Assembly (NCBI GenBank): GCA_024760545.1
Contig: CP060501.1
Coordinates: 3,922,036-3,986,035, forward strand
Length of the DNA stretch: 64,000 bases
Direction of reading: 5' to 3'
DNA from: Nitrospira sp.
GTDB lineage: Bacteria > Nitrospirota > Nitrospiria > Nitrospirales > Nitrospiraceae
The translations under genes were made by a program, and so were the position numbers. The notes under the pieces were generated by a model that did no database searches, was not told the DNA's origin, and saw nothing but the letters and a program-made list of their open reading frames with translations. The stretch's first letter is position 1. Each line of letters begins with the position of its first letter. Of this stretch, positions 1 through 8,091 are shown piece after piece.

Positions 1-809
1 GTCATATGACCGTGGCGGAGAATGTCGCGTTTGGGCTGAGCGTACTGCCTCGGACACAACGGCCTTCCGCAGCCCGCATCCAGGACAAGGTCCATGAACT
101 GCTCACGCTTGTGCAGCTGCAGGCAATGGCCGATCGGTATCCCAGCCAGTTGTCGGGCGGCCAACGACAGCGCGTTGCGCTGGCCAGAGCGCTGGCCGTG
201 GAACCGAAGCTCCTTCTGCTGGATGAACCCTTTGGGGCATTGGATGCGAAGGTCCGTAAAGAACTCCGCCGCTGGCTCCGGCGGCTCCACGACGACTTGC
301 ATATTACGAGCATCTTAGTAACCCATGACCAAGAAGAAGCTCTTGAAGCGGCTCATCGTGTCGTCGTGATGCATCAGGGGAATATCGAGCAGGTGGGTAC
401 GCCGGATGAAGTCTATGAAAATCCGGCAACTCCCTTCGTGTATCAATTCCTCGGCGATGTCAATGTCTTTCACGGGCGCATGGCACATGACCGACTCCTG
501 GACAGAGAAGCCGGTGAACGGGCGCAGGCCGATGGAGATGCTTCCGATCATAAGGAAGTGACGTTCGTGCGGCCTCATGATTTTGAGCTCAGCCCGACTC
601 GGACGGCACCGACACAACTCGAGGCGACCGTCCAGTTTCTCATTACGGCCGGCGCGCGAGTTCACGTGGAACTGGTGTCGAAAGAATCGTCTGAAATTAT
701 CGCGGTCGAGTTGACGAAGGAACGGTATCGTGAGTTGAAATTACAGCAAGGTGATGTCGTCTTTGTGCACCCGAAGCAGTTGCAGGTGTTCAAAGTGCCT
801 CATGCTTAA
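1..809 (+). CDS. cysA: Sulfate/thiosulfate ABC transporter ATP-binding protein (5' truncated)
   Basis: ATPase subunit that would power sulfate import through a CysTW-type permease. The reading frame is open through the window edge (a His codon precedes the first visible Met at 6), and the Walker A loop is missing, so the N-terminal part lies outside the window. Visible are the ABC signature [15 protein letters not shown], Walker [13 protein letters not shown] and the H-loop [13 protein letters not shown], followed by a C-terminal regulatory extension of about 130 residues as in CysA/PotA-type importers. The [10 protein letters not shown] segment is typical of CysA. It opens the sulfur gene chain that runs to 7335, which supports sulfate rather than another anion as substrate. 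The family is certain; the substrate is inferred from context. Confidence 0.85.
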   Translation, partial: HMTVAENVAFGLSVLPRTQRPSAARIQDKVHELLTLVQLQAMADRYPSQLSGGQRQRVALARALAVEPKLLLLDEPFGALDAKVRKELRRWLRRLHDDLHITSILVTHDQEEALEAAHRVVVMHQGNIEQVGTPDEVYENPATPFVYQFLGDVNVFHGRMAHDRLLDREAGERAQADGDASDHKEVTFVRPHDFELSPTRTAPTQLEATVQFLITAGARVHVELVSKESSEIIAVELTKERYRELKLQQGDVVFVHPKQLQVFKVPHA

Positions 810-852
810 TTCCGCTCTGCCAGATTGATTGTCGATATATGAAGGTCAAACC

Positions 853-1272
853 ATGACACAGCAACCTCGTTTTGTCGTGTTTGCGCACAATGCGACCTAT
901 GACAAACTCCACCAGGTGGCAACGCTCGGCATGACCGCAGCTGCAATGGGGAAGGATGTCATCATCGTGCTGCTCTTCTGGACGATCAAGAAACTTGCGG
1001 AAGGGAAAAGCGATGAAGTGGATTTTCCTCCGGAGTATGCCTCTGTGTCCGGTGAGGTCTCACGTTTGTTGCGGGAGAAAAAAGTTCCAAAGATTTCTGA
1101 GATGTTTGCAGATGCCAAGCTGGTGGGCAAGCTCCGATTGATCGCCTGTAGCGCAGGGCTTGAGTACATGGGTGTGGAAGAAGAAGCGGTCACGACACGG
1201 GTGGATGCGGTGATGGGATTGCCGGCTATCCTGACATTGACCGCCGGCGCCGAAACCACATTGTTCATCTAG
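853..1272 (+). CDS. DsrE/F-like small sulfur-relay family protein
   Basis: 139-residue protein with the alpha/beta fold expected of DsrE/DsrF/peroxiredoxin-like proteins, which bind or pass sulfur or serve as small cytoplasmic accessory proteins. The pattern seen is FVVFAHNATYDKLHQVATLG at the N-terminus, a hydrophobic strand VIIVLLFWTIKKL, and one cysteine in IACSAGLEYMG at the position where DsrE-like proteins often carry the active cysteine. I chose the ATG at 853, preceded by GAAGGT, over a TTG 24 bases upstream. It lies 43 bases after the ABC ATPase and 29 bases before the sulfur-carrier gene, so a role in sulfur trafficking is likely but not shown. Confidence 0.75.
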   Translation: MTQQPRFVVFAHNATYDKLHQVATLGMTAAAMGKDVIIVLLFWTIKKLAEGKSDEVDFPPEYASVSGEVSRLLREKKVPKISEMFADAKLVGKLRLIACSAGLEYMGVEEEAVTTRVDAVMGLPAILTLTAGAETTLFI

Positions 1273-1301
1273 CGGTCCGGAGGCGGGAGTGAACACTCGG
1301 C

Positions 1302-1502
1302 ATGGTGATCACGGTTAATGGAAAGCCTGAAGACATTCAGGCGTCGGTTCTCTTGGATCTTCTGAATGTCAAGCGGATTGAACCTCAAATGGTTGCCGTG
1401 GAATTGAACGATGTCATGATCGCACAGGACCAGTTGGCCGGCACGCCGCTCAAGGAGGGCGACCGTGTCGAGTTCTTGTTTTACATGGGAGGCGGTCGGT
1501 GA
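1302..1502 (+). CDS. ThiS/MoaD/CysO-like sulfur carrier protein
   Basis: 66-residue ubiquitin-fold protein. It begins MVITVNGKPEDI and ends in YMGGGR. Family members carry sulfur as a C-terminal Gly-Gly thiocarboxylate. Here an arginine follows the glycines, so the usual free Gly-Gly end is not encoded directly. The stop codon overlaps the GTG start of the cysteine synthase gene (GTGA), indicating translational coupling. This resembles the CysO-CysM pairing of actinobacteria, in which CysM uses protein-bound sulfur. It is therefore more likely a cysteine-pathway carrier than a thiamine one; no thiG or thiF lies nearby. Confidence 0.85.
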   Translation: MVITVNGKPEDIQASVLLDLLNVKRIEPQMVAVELNDVMIAQDQLAGTPLKEGDRVEFLFYMGGGR

Positions 1503-2431
1503 CCGGTCGACGGCATAACAATGCGACGGAATTGATCGGGAATACTCCACTCGTTCGGCTGAATCGGCTTTCGCCCAAAGGCGGTGCAACGATCTATGCG
1601 AAGGTGGAATATGCGAACCCCGGCGGGAGTGTAAAGGACAGAATTTGCCTCAATATGATCGATGAGGCGGAGCGGAGCGGGCGGCTGAAGCCCGGCGCGA
1701 CGATCGTCGAGCCAACCAGTGGGAACACCGGCATCGGCCTGGCGCTTGTCGCAGCGGTACGAGGGTACAAATTGATCCTAGTCATGCCGGAAACCATGAG
1801 TCTGGAACGGGCCAGTCTCTTATCGTCGTATGGAGCGGAATTGGTGTGCACCGCCGGTTGGGAAGGGATGTTGGGTTCAATTAGAGAAGCCGACCGCATT
1901 GTGAGCCGTAACCCGTCATACTTCAAACCGGATCAATTCTCCAACCCCGCAAATCCGGCGATCCATCGGAGAACGACGGCTGAGGAGATTTGGAATGCGT
2001 TGGACGGGCGGATCGACGCGTTCGTTGCCGGCGTCGGCACCGGCGGCACGATCACGGGTTGCGGCGAAGTGTTCAAGGAGCGGAACCAAGCGGTTCGCAT
2101 CATTGCCGTTGAACCAAGCGCCTCGCCGGTTCTTTCTGGAGGCCCTCCTGGACCGCACAAGATTCAGGGTATCGGTGCGGGATTTGTGCCGGACGTCTTG
2201 AATCAAAAGATCCTTGACCGGGTAATTGCCATCACGGACGACGAGGCGTATCGCACCTCTAAAATCCTGGCGAGCCAAGAAGGTTTGTTCGGAGGAATTT
2301 CTTCCGGCGCGAACGTGGCTGCAGCCCAGCGCGTAGCGGCCGAGTTGGGGCGCGATCAAACGGTCGTCACGATACTTTGTGATACCGGCGAACGATATCT
2401 CAGCATGGGAAAGTATTTCGCTGAACATTGA
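1499..2431 (+). CDS. cysM: Cysteine synthase, CysM/CysK type (PLP-dependent)
   Basis: Makes cysteine from O-acetylserine (or an activated serine) and sulfide, thiosulfate or a protein thiocarboxylate. The 310 residues show the PLP lysine in NPGGSVKDRI (Lys46), the substrate loop EPTSGNTGIGLALVAA, the PLP-phosphate loop GVGTGGTITG and the late motif GISSGANVAAA. The GTG start overlaps the carrier stop codon. CysM-type assignment rather than CysK rests on the adjacent ThiS-like carrier. The acceptor substrate can be supplied by the serine O-acetyltransferase encoded four genes downstream. The family is certain; the sulfur donor is inferred. Confidence 0.92.
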   Translation: MTGRRHNNATELIGNTPLVRLNRLSPKGGATIYAKVEYANPGGSVKDRICLNMIDEAERSGRLKPGATIVEPTSGNTGIGLALVAAVRGYKLILVMPETMSLERASLLSSYGAELVCTAGWEGMLGSIREADRIVSRNPSYFKPDQFSNPANPAIHRRTTAEEIWNALDGRIDAFVAGVGTGGTITGCGEVFKERNQAVRIIAVEPSASPVLSGGPPGPHKIQGIGAGFVPDVLNQKILDRVIAITDDEAYRTSKILASQEGLFGGISSGANVAAAQRVAAELGRDQTVVTILCDTGERYLSMGKYFAEH

Positions 2432-2531
2432 TGCTGATCGGAATCAAATTTGCCGACGAACAGATCACGTGAGGCGATAAGTCTCCATACAGGCGGGTAT
2501 CATGCCCGTCCATTTTAGAAAGGATAAGCCA

Positions 2532-3491
2532 ATGAGTCCAAGCGATACCCGAACCAGCTTGAGCGCCCAAGCGGCGCGTAATCTCGCAACCGCCACGGTC
2601 ACTGTCCCGCAGATGCTGGAGATCACTCCGCGCTGGCTGCACAAACTGCTGCCTTGGGTGGATGTCGATGGGGGCGTCTACCGCCTCAATCGTGTGGCCA
2701 AAGCCAAAGGGAGACAGGCGAACGAATCCGGTGAAGTGAAAGTGGAACTGTTGACGGTCGATACCGGCGAGCCACAACTGCCGAACACGTTCGTCGATTA
2801 CGAGTTGGATCCGCGTGAATATCATTTGAGTACCATCCAGACCATCGTGCACACGCATACACGCGTCACCGACTTGTACAGCAACCGCATCGATCAGCTC
2901 CGCGAACAGGTGCGCTTGACGGTTGAGGCGGTGAAGGAGCGCGAGGAGTGGGAACTCCTGAATCACCCGAAATTCGGTCTGCTGAACGAAGTGGTGCCTG
3001 GACAGCGCATCGATGCCCGTAAGGGGACCCCCACGCCGGACGATCTGGATGAACTCTTGACTCTGGTTTGGAAGAAACCGGCGTTCTTCTTGGCGCATCC
3101 CAAAGCGATTGCCGCCTTCGGGCGTGAAGCGACCAGGCGGGGCGTACCGCCTGCCACCGTGCAGCTGTTCGGGTCTCCGTTCATTACCTGGCGTGGCATT
3201 CCGCTGATTCCGAGCAACAAGCTGGAAGTTGATAAGGCGGGCAAGACCAGCATCCTGTTGTTACGTGTGGGTGAGCCGCAGCAGGGCGTCGTTGGCCTAC
3301 AAAAAGCTGGTGTCGCCGGCGAACTCGAGCCCGGTCTCTCTGTCCGCTACATGGGGACCAACGATCACGGCATCGCCTCCCATCTCATTACACGGTATTT
3401 TTCAACCGCCGTGCTGACGGAGGACGCGATCGGCCGTCTCGACAATGTTTCGATCAAGTTCTATCACGAGTATGTCTATCCGAAGGGATGA
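2532..3491 (+). CDS. srpI: Family 2A encapsulin shell protein (SrpI-like)
   Basis: Self-assembling HK97-fold shell protein of a cytoplasmic nanocompartment. The 319 residues run from MSPSDTRTSLSAQAARNLAT through PQMLEITPRWLHKLLPWVDV and the helical segment LYSNRIDQLREQVRLTVEAV to the C-terminal FSTAVLTEDAIGRLDNVSI and HEYVYPKG. Size and layout match family 2A encapsulins, without the cyclic-nucleotide-binding insertion of family 2B. The ATG at 2532 follows AGAAAGGAT with good spacing and is preferred to an ATG at 2502. The next gene, four bases downstream, is a cysteine desulfurase with a long disordered N-terminus, the known cargo type of family 2A. In that family the shell has been linked to sulfur metabolism and storage. 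I see no phage genes nearby, which argues against a prophage capsid. Confidence 0.92.
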   Translation: MSPSDTRTSLSAQAARNLATATVTVPQMLEITPRWLHKLLPWVDVDGGVYRLNRVAKAKGRQANESGEVKVELLTVDTGEPQLPNTFVDYELDPREYHLSTIQTIVHTHTRVTDLYSNRIDQLREQVRLTVEAVKEREEWELLNHPKFGLLNEVVPGQRIDARKGTPTPDDLDELLTLVWKKPAFFLAHPKAIAAFGREATRRGVPPATVQLFGSPFITWRGIPLIPSNKLEVDKAGKTSILLLRVGEPQQGVVGLQKAGVAGELEPGLSVRYMGTNDHGIASHLITRYFSTAVLTEDAIGRLDNVSIKFYHEYVYPKG

Positions 3492-3495
3492 CACC

Positions 3496-5262
3496 ATGAC
3501 TACCGCGCACAATCCGATCAGTCATGACGACGATTCATTCGACACGGCGTTGATTACACGACTCGCGAATGAGTTGTACAGGGATTCCGCCATCACGCCC
3601 CAATCATCGTCACCGACTCCCGGAGGGCCACCTGTGTTGCCGGGTATTCCCACAGCGCTCGCTGGAATACCGGGAGGATTACCGGGTATCAGCGAAACAC
3701 TCTCGGCATTCCCGACCTCGTTTGCCACTTTCCCGACCGACAAGCCGGACAATCCCGGTTTAGCAGGCGGGTATCCTTTGGCTACCACGACGACCCATCT
3801 GCCGGTGCATGCCGCGCAGACAGAATCCCCTGATGTGTCATCTCCCGAAAAAGCGTTCGGCTCCGGTGAGCATAAAGCTGACTCCGACGAGGTGTACCCA
3901 TTCGGGGAGCCTCGTTGCAACGGCAGCTTCAGTGCGCGAGAAGTTTACACCAAGGCCATCGACGCGGCTCCGGCATACTACTTTCTACGTGAAGGCGGTT
4001 CACGCCCCGGTTCCATAGCCCGCGAGCCCGCAGCCGGTTCCACATTGTCGAGACTGGAGGTGGATGCCATCCGGCGGGATTTCCCTGTGCTTCACCAACG
4101 CGTGCACGGTCACCCGCTCATCTGGTTCGACAACGCCGCGACCACTCAGAAGCCTCGGAGCGTCATCGATGCCACGTCGCGCTTCTACAGCCGTGACAAT
4201 TCCAACATCCATCGTGCCGCCCATGCCTTGGCGGCACGCGCAACGGATGTGTATGAAGGTGGGCGTGAAAAAGTTCGACAGTTCATCGGCGCGGCCGATA
4301 CCAAGGAAATTGTCTTTGTGCGTGGCACCACAGAGGCCGTCAACTTAGTTGCTCAGACCTATGGACGCGCCCATATCGGCCGCGGCGACGAAATCCTCCT
4401 CACCGTAATGGAGCATCACGCGAACATTGTGCCCTGGAAAATCCTGGCAGAGGAGACGGGAGCTCAGATTCGAGTTGCGCCGATCAACGACGCCGGGGAA
4501 TTGATTCTCGAGCAGTTCGCCCCGCTGCTGGGACCACGCACCAAACTGGTGGCAGTTACACAGGTCTCGAACGCCTTGGGTACGATCAACCCGGTTGAGA
4601 CGATCATTGGTATGGCCCATGCTCAAGGGGTACCCGTCCTAGTAGACGGCGCCCAGTCCGCGCCGCATCTCCCGATCAATGTGCAGGCCATGGATTGCGA
4701 CTTCTTCGTGTTTTCAGGACACAAAGTTTTCGGGCCGACCGGCATCGGAGTGTTGTACGGCAAAGCCGCTCTGTTGGAAAAGATGCCACCCTATCAAGGG
4801 GGTGGCAATATGATCAAAGACGTCACCTTTGAGAAAACGACTTATCAAGGAATTCCACAAAAGTTCGAAGCGGGCACTCCGGATATCGCCGGAGTCGTGG
4901 GCCTTGGCGCGGCGATCGACTACCTCACGCACATCGGCATGCCTGCCATTGCCGCGTATGAGCACGAGTTGCTGGAGTACGCGACTCAGGCGCTTTCGGC
5001 CGTTCGCGGGCTCCGTCCCATCGGGACGGCTTCCGTCAAGGCCAGTGTACTGTCGTTCGTCATGGACGGGCTTTCCAACGAGCAGGTCGCCAGGCACTTG
5101 GATCATCGTGGGATTGCCGTGCGAGCGGGACACCATTGTGCCCAACCCACAGTACGTCGGTTCGGCTTGGAAGGAACCGTGCGCCCGTCGCTGGCCTTCT
5201 ACAATACACACGATGAAATCGACGTACTGGTCAATGCATTGCATGAATTGCGGAGGACATGA
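3496..5262 (+). CDS. Encapsulated SufS-like cysteine desulfurase with disordered cargo-loading domain
   Basis: Removes sulfur from cysteine to give alanine and an enzyme persulfide. The 588 residues have two parts. Residues 1-185 are Pro/Gly/Ser-rich and probably disordered, with three similar elements LPGIP, LAGIP and LPGIS at 48-65 and a second patterned stretch near 133-168. Residues 186-588 are a SufS/CsdA aminotransferase-fold domain, with the PLP lysine in FSGHKVFGPTGIG (Lys410) and the persulfide cysteine in RAGHHCAQP (Cys548). Ordinary SufS is about 405-420 residues, so the long N-terminus is the distinguishing mark of encapsulin cargo. I chose the ATG at 3496, after GAAGGGA, over an upstream in-frame ATG at 3445 inside the shell gene. 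Confidence 0.93.
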   Translation: MTTAHNPISHDDDSFDTALITRLANELYRDSAITPQSSSPTPGGPPVLPGIPTALAGIPGGLPGISETLSAFPTSFATFPTDKPDNPGLAGGYPLATTTTHLPVHAAQTESPDVSSPEKAFGSGEHKADSDEVYPFGEPRCNGSFSAREVYTKAIDAAPAYYFLREGGSRPGSIAREPAAGSTLSRLEVDAIRRDFPVLHQRVHGHPLIWFDNAATTQKPRSVIDATSRFYSRDNSNIHRAAHALAARATDVYEGGREKVRQFIGAADTKEIVFVRGTTEAVNLVAQTYGRAHIGRGDEILLTVMEHHANIVPWKILAEETGAQIRVAPINDAGELILEQFAPLLGPRTKLVAVTQVSNALGTINPVETIIGMAHAQGVPVLVDGAQSAPHLPINVQAMDCDFFVFSGHKVFGPTGIGVLYGKAALLEKMPPYQGGGNMIKDVTFEKTTYQGIPQKFEAGTPDIAGVVGLGAAIDYLTHIGMPAIAAYEHELLEYATQALSAVRGLRPIGTASVKASVLSFVMDGLSNEQVARHLDHRGIAVRAGHHCAQPTVRRFGLEGTVRPSLAFYNTHDEIDVLVNALHELRRT

Positions 5263-5265
5263 TCC

Positions 5266-6240
5266 ATGGATGTCAACGCGCTGGATGGGAAAGAGACTGT
5301 GACGACAACCTGGAATCTCGACGAGATTGTGACGGAACTCCGAGCGTCGCGCGAAATGGCGCACAATATCAGGCTGCACGGACGGAGTTGCGAATTGCCG
5401 TCTCGGCAGGCGTTGCGGAGCATCGTGGAGAACCTATGCGCCGCATTGTTCCCGACCCACTACGGCCGTGCGGATTTGAACGAGACGAACATCGATTATT
5501 TTGTCGGGCACATCTTAAACCAAACCTTGTCTCTCTTGCAGGATCAAATCAGAAAAGGATTGCTGTTCGCCGCCGGCCCAGTCGAATTAGGACAAGCGCC
5601 GCTCGACCGTAGGGCTGCAGAAATGACCGGTGTCTTTGCGCGACAGCTCCCGACAATCCGGGCTCTCCTGTTCACTGATTTGCAGGCTGCCTATCAAGGC
5701 GATCCGGCGGCCACCAGCGCCTCTGAAATTCTGCTCTGCTATCCAGGCATGACCGCCGTGATCTATTACCGCATCGCGCATGCCTTGTATGATTTGGGCA
5801 CGCCCCTGGTTGCTCGTTTGATTTCGGACATCGCGCATTCGTCCACCGGCATTGATATTCATCCAGGCGCTGAGATCGGCAGTCATTTTTTCATCGATCA
5901 CGGAACCGGTGTGGTCATCGGTGAAACGACTGTCATCGGCCGGCGCGTCCGTCTCTATCAGGCTGTTACGCTCGGCGCGAAGCGCTTCACGGAGGGTGAA
6001 CACGGCGTGCTCGTCAAGGGAGAATCTCGCCATCCGATCGTCGAGGACGACGTCGTCATCTACGCCGGGGCTACGGTCCTGGGACGGATCACGATCGGGC
6101 GAGGCTCGGTCATTGGGGGCAATGTGTGGCTGACGCAGAGCGTTCCGGCCGGCAGCGAAGTCGTTCAGGCGCAAATGCGTACGTCGGCGATGATCCAGCC
6201 AAAGGCGCTCGAGCAACGCATCGGGCAATGGACCATTTAA
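5266..6240 (+). CDS. cysE: Serine O-acetyltransferase
   Basis: Acetylates serine with acetyl-CoA to form O-acetylserine, the carbon skeleton for cysteine. The 324 residues comprise an alpha-helical N-terminal half (about 1-190) and a left-handed beta-helix with hexapeptide repeats (DIHPGAEIGSHFFIDHGTG, VVIGETTVIGRRVRLYQ, VIYAGATVLGRITIG). It resembles the longer serine acetyltransferases (EpsC/SAT type) that precede encapsulin cargo enzymes in other bacteria. The start lies three bases after the desulfurase stop with GGAGGA eight bases upstream. With the cysteine synthase it closes the route from serine to cysteine, and with the desulfurase it feeds the shell. The catalytic family is clear. 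Confidence 0.92.
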   Translation: MDVNALDGKETVTTTWNLDEIVTELRASREMAHNIRLHGRSCELPSRQALRSIVENLCAALFPTHYGRADLNETNIDYFVGHILNQTLSLLQDQIRKGLLFAAGPVELGQAPLDRRAAEMTGVFARQLPTIRALLFTDLQAAYQGDPAATSASEILLCYPGMTAVIYYRIAHALYDLGTPLVARLISDIAHSSTGIDIHPGAEIGSHFFIDHGTGVVIGETTVIGRRVRLYQAVTLGAKRFTEGEHGVLVKGESRHPIVEDDVVIYAGATVLGRITIGRGSVIGGNVWLTQSVPAGSEVVQAQMRTSAMIQPKALEQRIGQWTI

Positions 6241-6258
6241 CCGTTCACTGAGTCAAGC

Positions 6259-7335
6259 ATGCGCAGCTCTGCCACATTTCCGATTCAGATCGACATGGCC
6301 CCGAATTCGCATGCGCTGGATCTGTCCGCTCGTGCGAGTTGTTTGGTATTCGAGGACCAGGCTTCCAGGTCGCTTCTGGTTGAAGTTCAACATATCGCGC
6401 CTAGCGACGCGACGGTGCTCATCATCGGTGAGACCGGGACGGGCAAGGAGTTGATTGCCCGCCATATTCACGAATTGAGCAACCGCCGAGGTGGTCCATT
6501 CGTTGCGGTGAACTGTGCCGCCATCAGCGAGTCGCTCATGGAAAGTGAATTATTCGGTCATGAGCGCGGCGCCTTTACCGGCGCTGTCGGCGATAAAGCA
6601 GGATGGTTTGAAGCTGCTCAGGGGGGCTCATTATTCCTGGACGAGATCGGAGACCTTCCCTTCTTGTTGCAAGCCAAATTGCTGCGAGTGATCCAAGAAC
6701 GGGAAGTCGTCCGTGTCGGTTCACGACGCCCTATTTCAATCGATACACGATTGATCGCTGCGACCAACGTGAAGCTCGACGAGGCCGCAAGTGCCGGCCG
6801 GTTTCGGAGCGATCTCTATTACCGGCTAAAAGTGGCATCGATTGATTTGCCTCCGCTCCGGAAACGTCCCGGAGATATCATGCCGCTGGTTCGGCATTTT
6901 TTGAATCTCTATGGGGCGAGACTCGGTTATGCCAAGGTTGAACTTACCCCTGAAACCGTGCAGATCCTCCTGTCGTATCCATGGCCTGGCAACATTCGTG
7001 AACTTGAAAACTCCATCCACCATGCGCTCCTCGTCTGCTCGGGGACGAGCATATGTCCAGAAGACCTGCGTCTGCCGGTTTCTCCTCCGCAGGAATCAGG
7101 GACGCTGGAGGTGGCGCTGCTGCCAGCGCTCGAATCGGTTCTGAACCATTTGTTCTCGAGCAAGAATGCCGTACCGGATCTGTATCGGTCGATTGATGAG
7201 ACAGTCATTCGCACGGCGTATGGCTATTGTGAGGAAAATCAGCTTCGTACCGCGCGGCTTCTTGGCATCAGCAGAAATGTGGTTCGCGATCGCTTGATCC
7301 GGTACGGGATGCTCGGCTCTCAGGCCGTGAAATAA
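6259..7335 (+). CDS. Sigma-54-dependent transcriptional activator without sensor domain
   Basis: Enhancer-binding AAA+ activator of sigma-54 RNA polymerase. Of 358 residues, about 45-270 are the AAA+ domain with Walker A GETGTGKE (57-64), the sigma-54 contact loop GAFTGA (104-109), Walker B LFLDEIGDL and WPGNIRELEN. A Fis-type helix-turn-helix closes the C-terminus (ENQLRTARLLGISRNVVRDR). No receiver, GAF or PAS domain precedes the AAA+ part; only about 40 residues do, so control must come from a short N-terminal segment, a partner protein or its own synthesis. It follows the serine acetyltransferase by 18 bases and is the likely local regulator of the sulfur genes. No -24/-12 promoter was found inside the chain; one may lie upstream of the window. 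Confidence 0.9.
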   Translation: MRSSATFPIQIDMAPNSHALDLSARASCLVFEDQASRSLLVEVQHIAPSDATVLIIGETGTGKELIARHIHELSNRRGGPFVAVNCAAISESLMESELFGHERGAFTGAVGDKAGWFEAAQGGSLFLDEIGDLPFLLQAKLLRVIQEREVVRVGSRRPISIDTRLIAATNVKLDEAASAGRFRSDLYYRLKVASIDLPPLRKRPGDIMPLVRHFLNLYGARLGYAKVELTPETVQILLSYPWPGNIRELENSIHHALLVCSGTSICPEDLRLPVSPPQESGTLEVALLPALESVLNHLFSSKNAVPDLYRSIDETVIRTAYGYCEENQLRTARLLGISRNVVRDRLIRYGMLGSQAVK

Positions 7336-7493
7336 TCATCGCGACGATGCCGCCTCTCTGCCGGACCATGAACGTGAGAACGGAGATGGGGGAGGAAACG
7401 AAACTGGTTCCAACGGCACCGGGGGCCCGAGGAGTACGATAGGGCCAGTTCTCTACTATTGAATTGCCTCGCTGCTGATCGCTCAGCTGAGTT

Positions 7494-7513
7494 CCGGCTC
7501 CTAGAGGAGCCGG
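7494..7513. terminator. Perfect hairpin at convergent gene ends
   Basis: An eight-base perfect stem (CCGGCTCC and GGAGCCGG) with a four-base loop lies between the activator gene and the stop codon of the convergent small gene, which falls inside it. No clear T-run follows on either strand, so it is a weak candidate for a shared bidirectional terminator. Confidence 0.4.
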
Positions 7514-7755
7514 TGATTTGGCGGTAACACCCACAGGAGATACTCTCCCTTTTGAGGCGGACCTATCGCAATCTTCCCTGACCGGCTGAGTCGATCGATC
7601 GCGAACAGCAGTTGTGCGCTTCCAATGTGAAGCAGCTCGCTTTCGAGTTGACCCAACGTCCTCGCGCCTTGCCGATTCAAGATATCCAGAACGTGTGTTT
7701 CCACTGCAGTACTCTGAGTCTTTACGTGATTATGTTCGACGGTTTCCAACATCAT
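7501..7755 (-). CDS. Small winged-helix-like hypothetical protein
   Basis: 84-residue protein of unrecognised family. The pattern THVLDILNRQGARTLGQLES, then AQLLFAIDRLSRSGKIAIG, then a strand GEYLLWV reads like a winged helix-turn-helix: two helices, a recognition helix and a hairpin. The start ATG at 7755 (or 7752) is preceded by GAGGTG. It is encoded alone, convergent with the activator gene. DNA binding is inferred from the pattern only. Confidence 0.6.
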   Translation of the reverse strand: MMLETVEHNHVKTQSTAVETHVLDILNRQGARTLGQLESELLHIGSAQLLFAIDRLSRSGKIAIGPPQKGEYLLWVLPPNHRLL

Positions 7756-8091
7756 GTTTCACCTCTTCGGTAGAGTAGCTATAGGGTATGGTCACATCTG
7801 CCTGATCAGTGTTGTCCTTCTTGCATCGGCTCTGCAGAATGTGTGCCGTTGTTTCGTGGGGGATTTCAGGTCTAGTCAGCGCACAATGCTGCCGGTTCAG
7901 CAATGATCGCAGGGGAGGAGTTTCCCCAGAAGCAGATCAGTACGTGTCTGCACACTAGCTGGAAGCCTGCAAGGGCGTTCCACACTCGTGCTGCGTGAGA
8001 TCTCGCCCGCCATCGTGTATATGTGGCGGGCGAGAACACCGTAGGTAACGTCAGTGGTATGAGGACAGAGCTGACCCGTCGCCGCCCTCAT
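7756..8091. other. Gene-free intergenic stretch
   Basis: No convincing gene. A 64-codon minus-strand frame at 7897-8091 has no ribosome binding site and no family pattern. The one structured element is the long inverted repeat at 8001-8035, listed separately. The stretch lies upstream of the small winged-helix-like gene (minus strand) and downstream of the YHS gene. Confidence 0.5.
8001..8035. repeat. Twelve-base perfect inverted repeat
   Basis: TCTCGCCCGCCA at 8001-8012 is matched exactly by its reverse complement at 8024-8035, around an 11-base spacer. The stem is GC-rich but lacks a T-run, so it could be a factor-independent terminator remnant for the YHS gene, an operator or a mobile-element end. 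No second copy was noticed in the window. Confidence 0.55.

Noticed and set aside
2532-3491. Shell gene as a prophage major capsid protein
   Set aside because: No portal, terminase, protease or tail genes nearby; the neighbouring desulfurase and cysteine genes match family 2A encapsulin loci.
7897-8091. 64-residue minus-strand frame before the YHS gene
   Set aside because: No ribosome binding site and it overlaps the strong palindrome; reads as random sequence.
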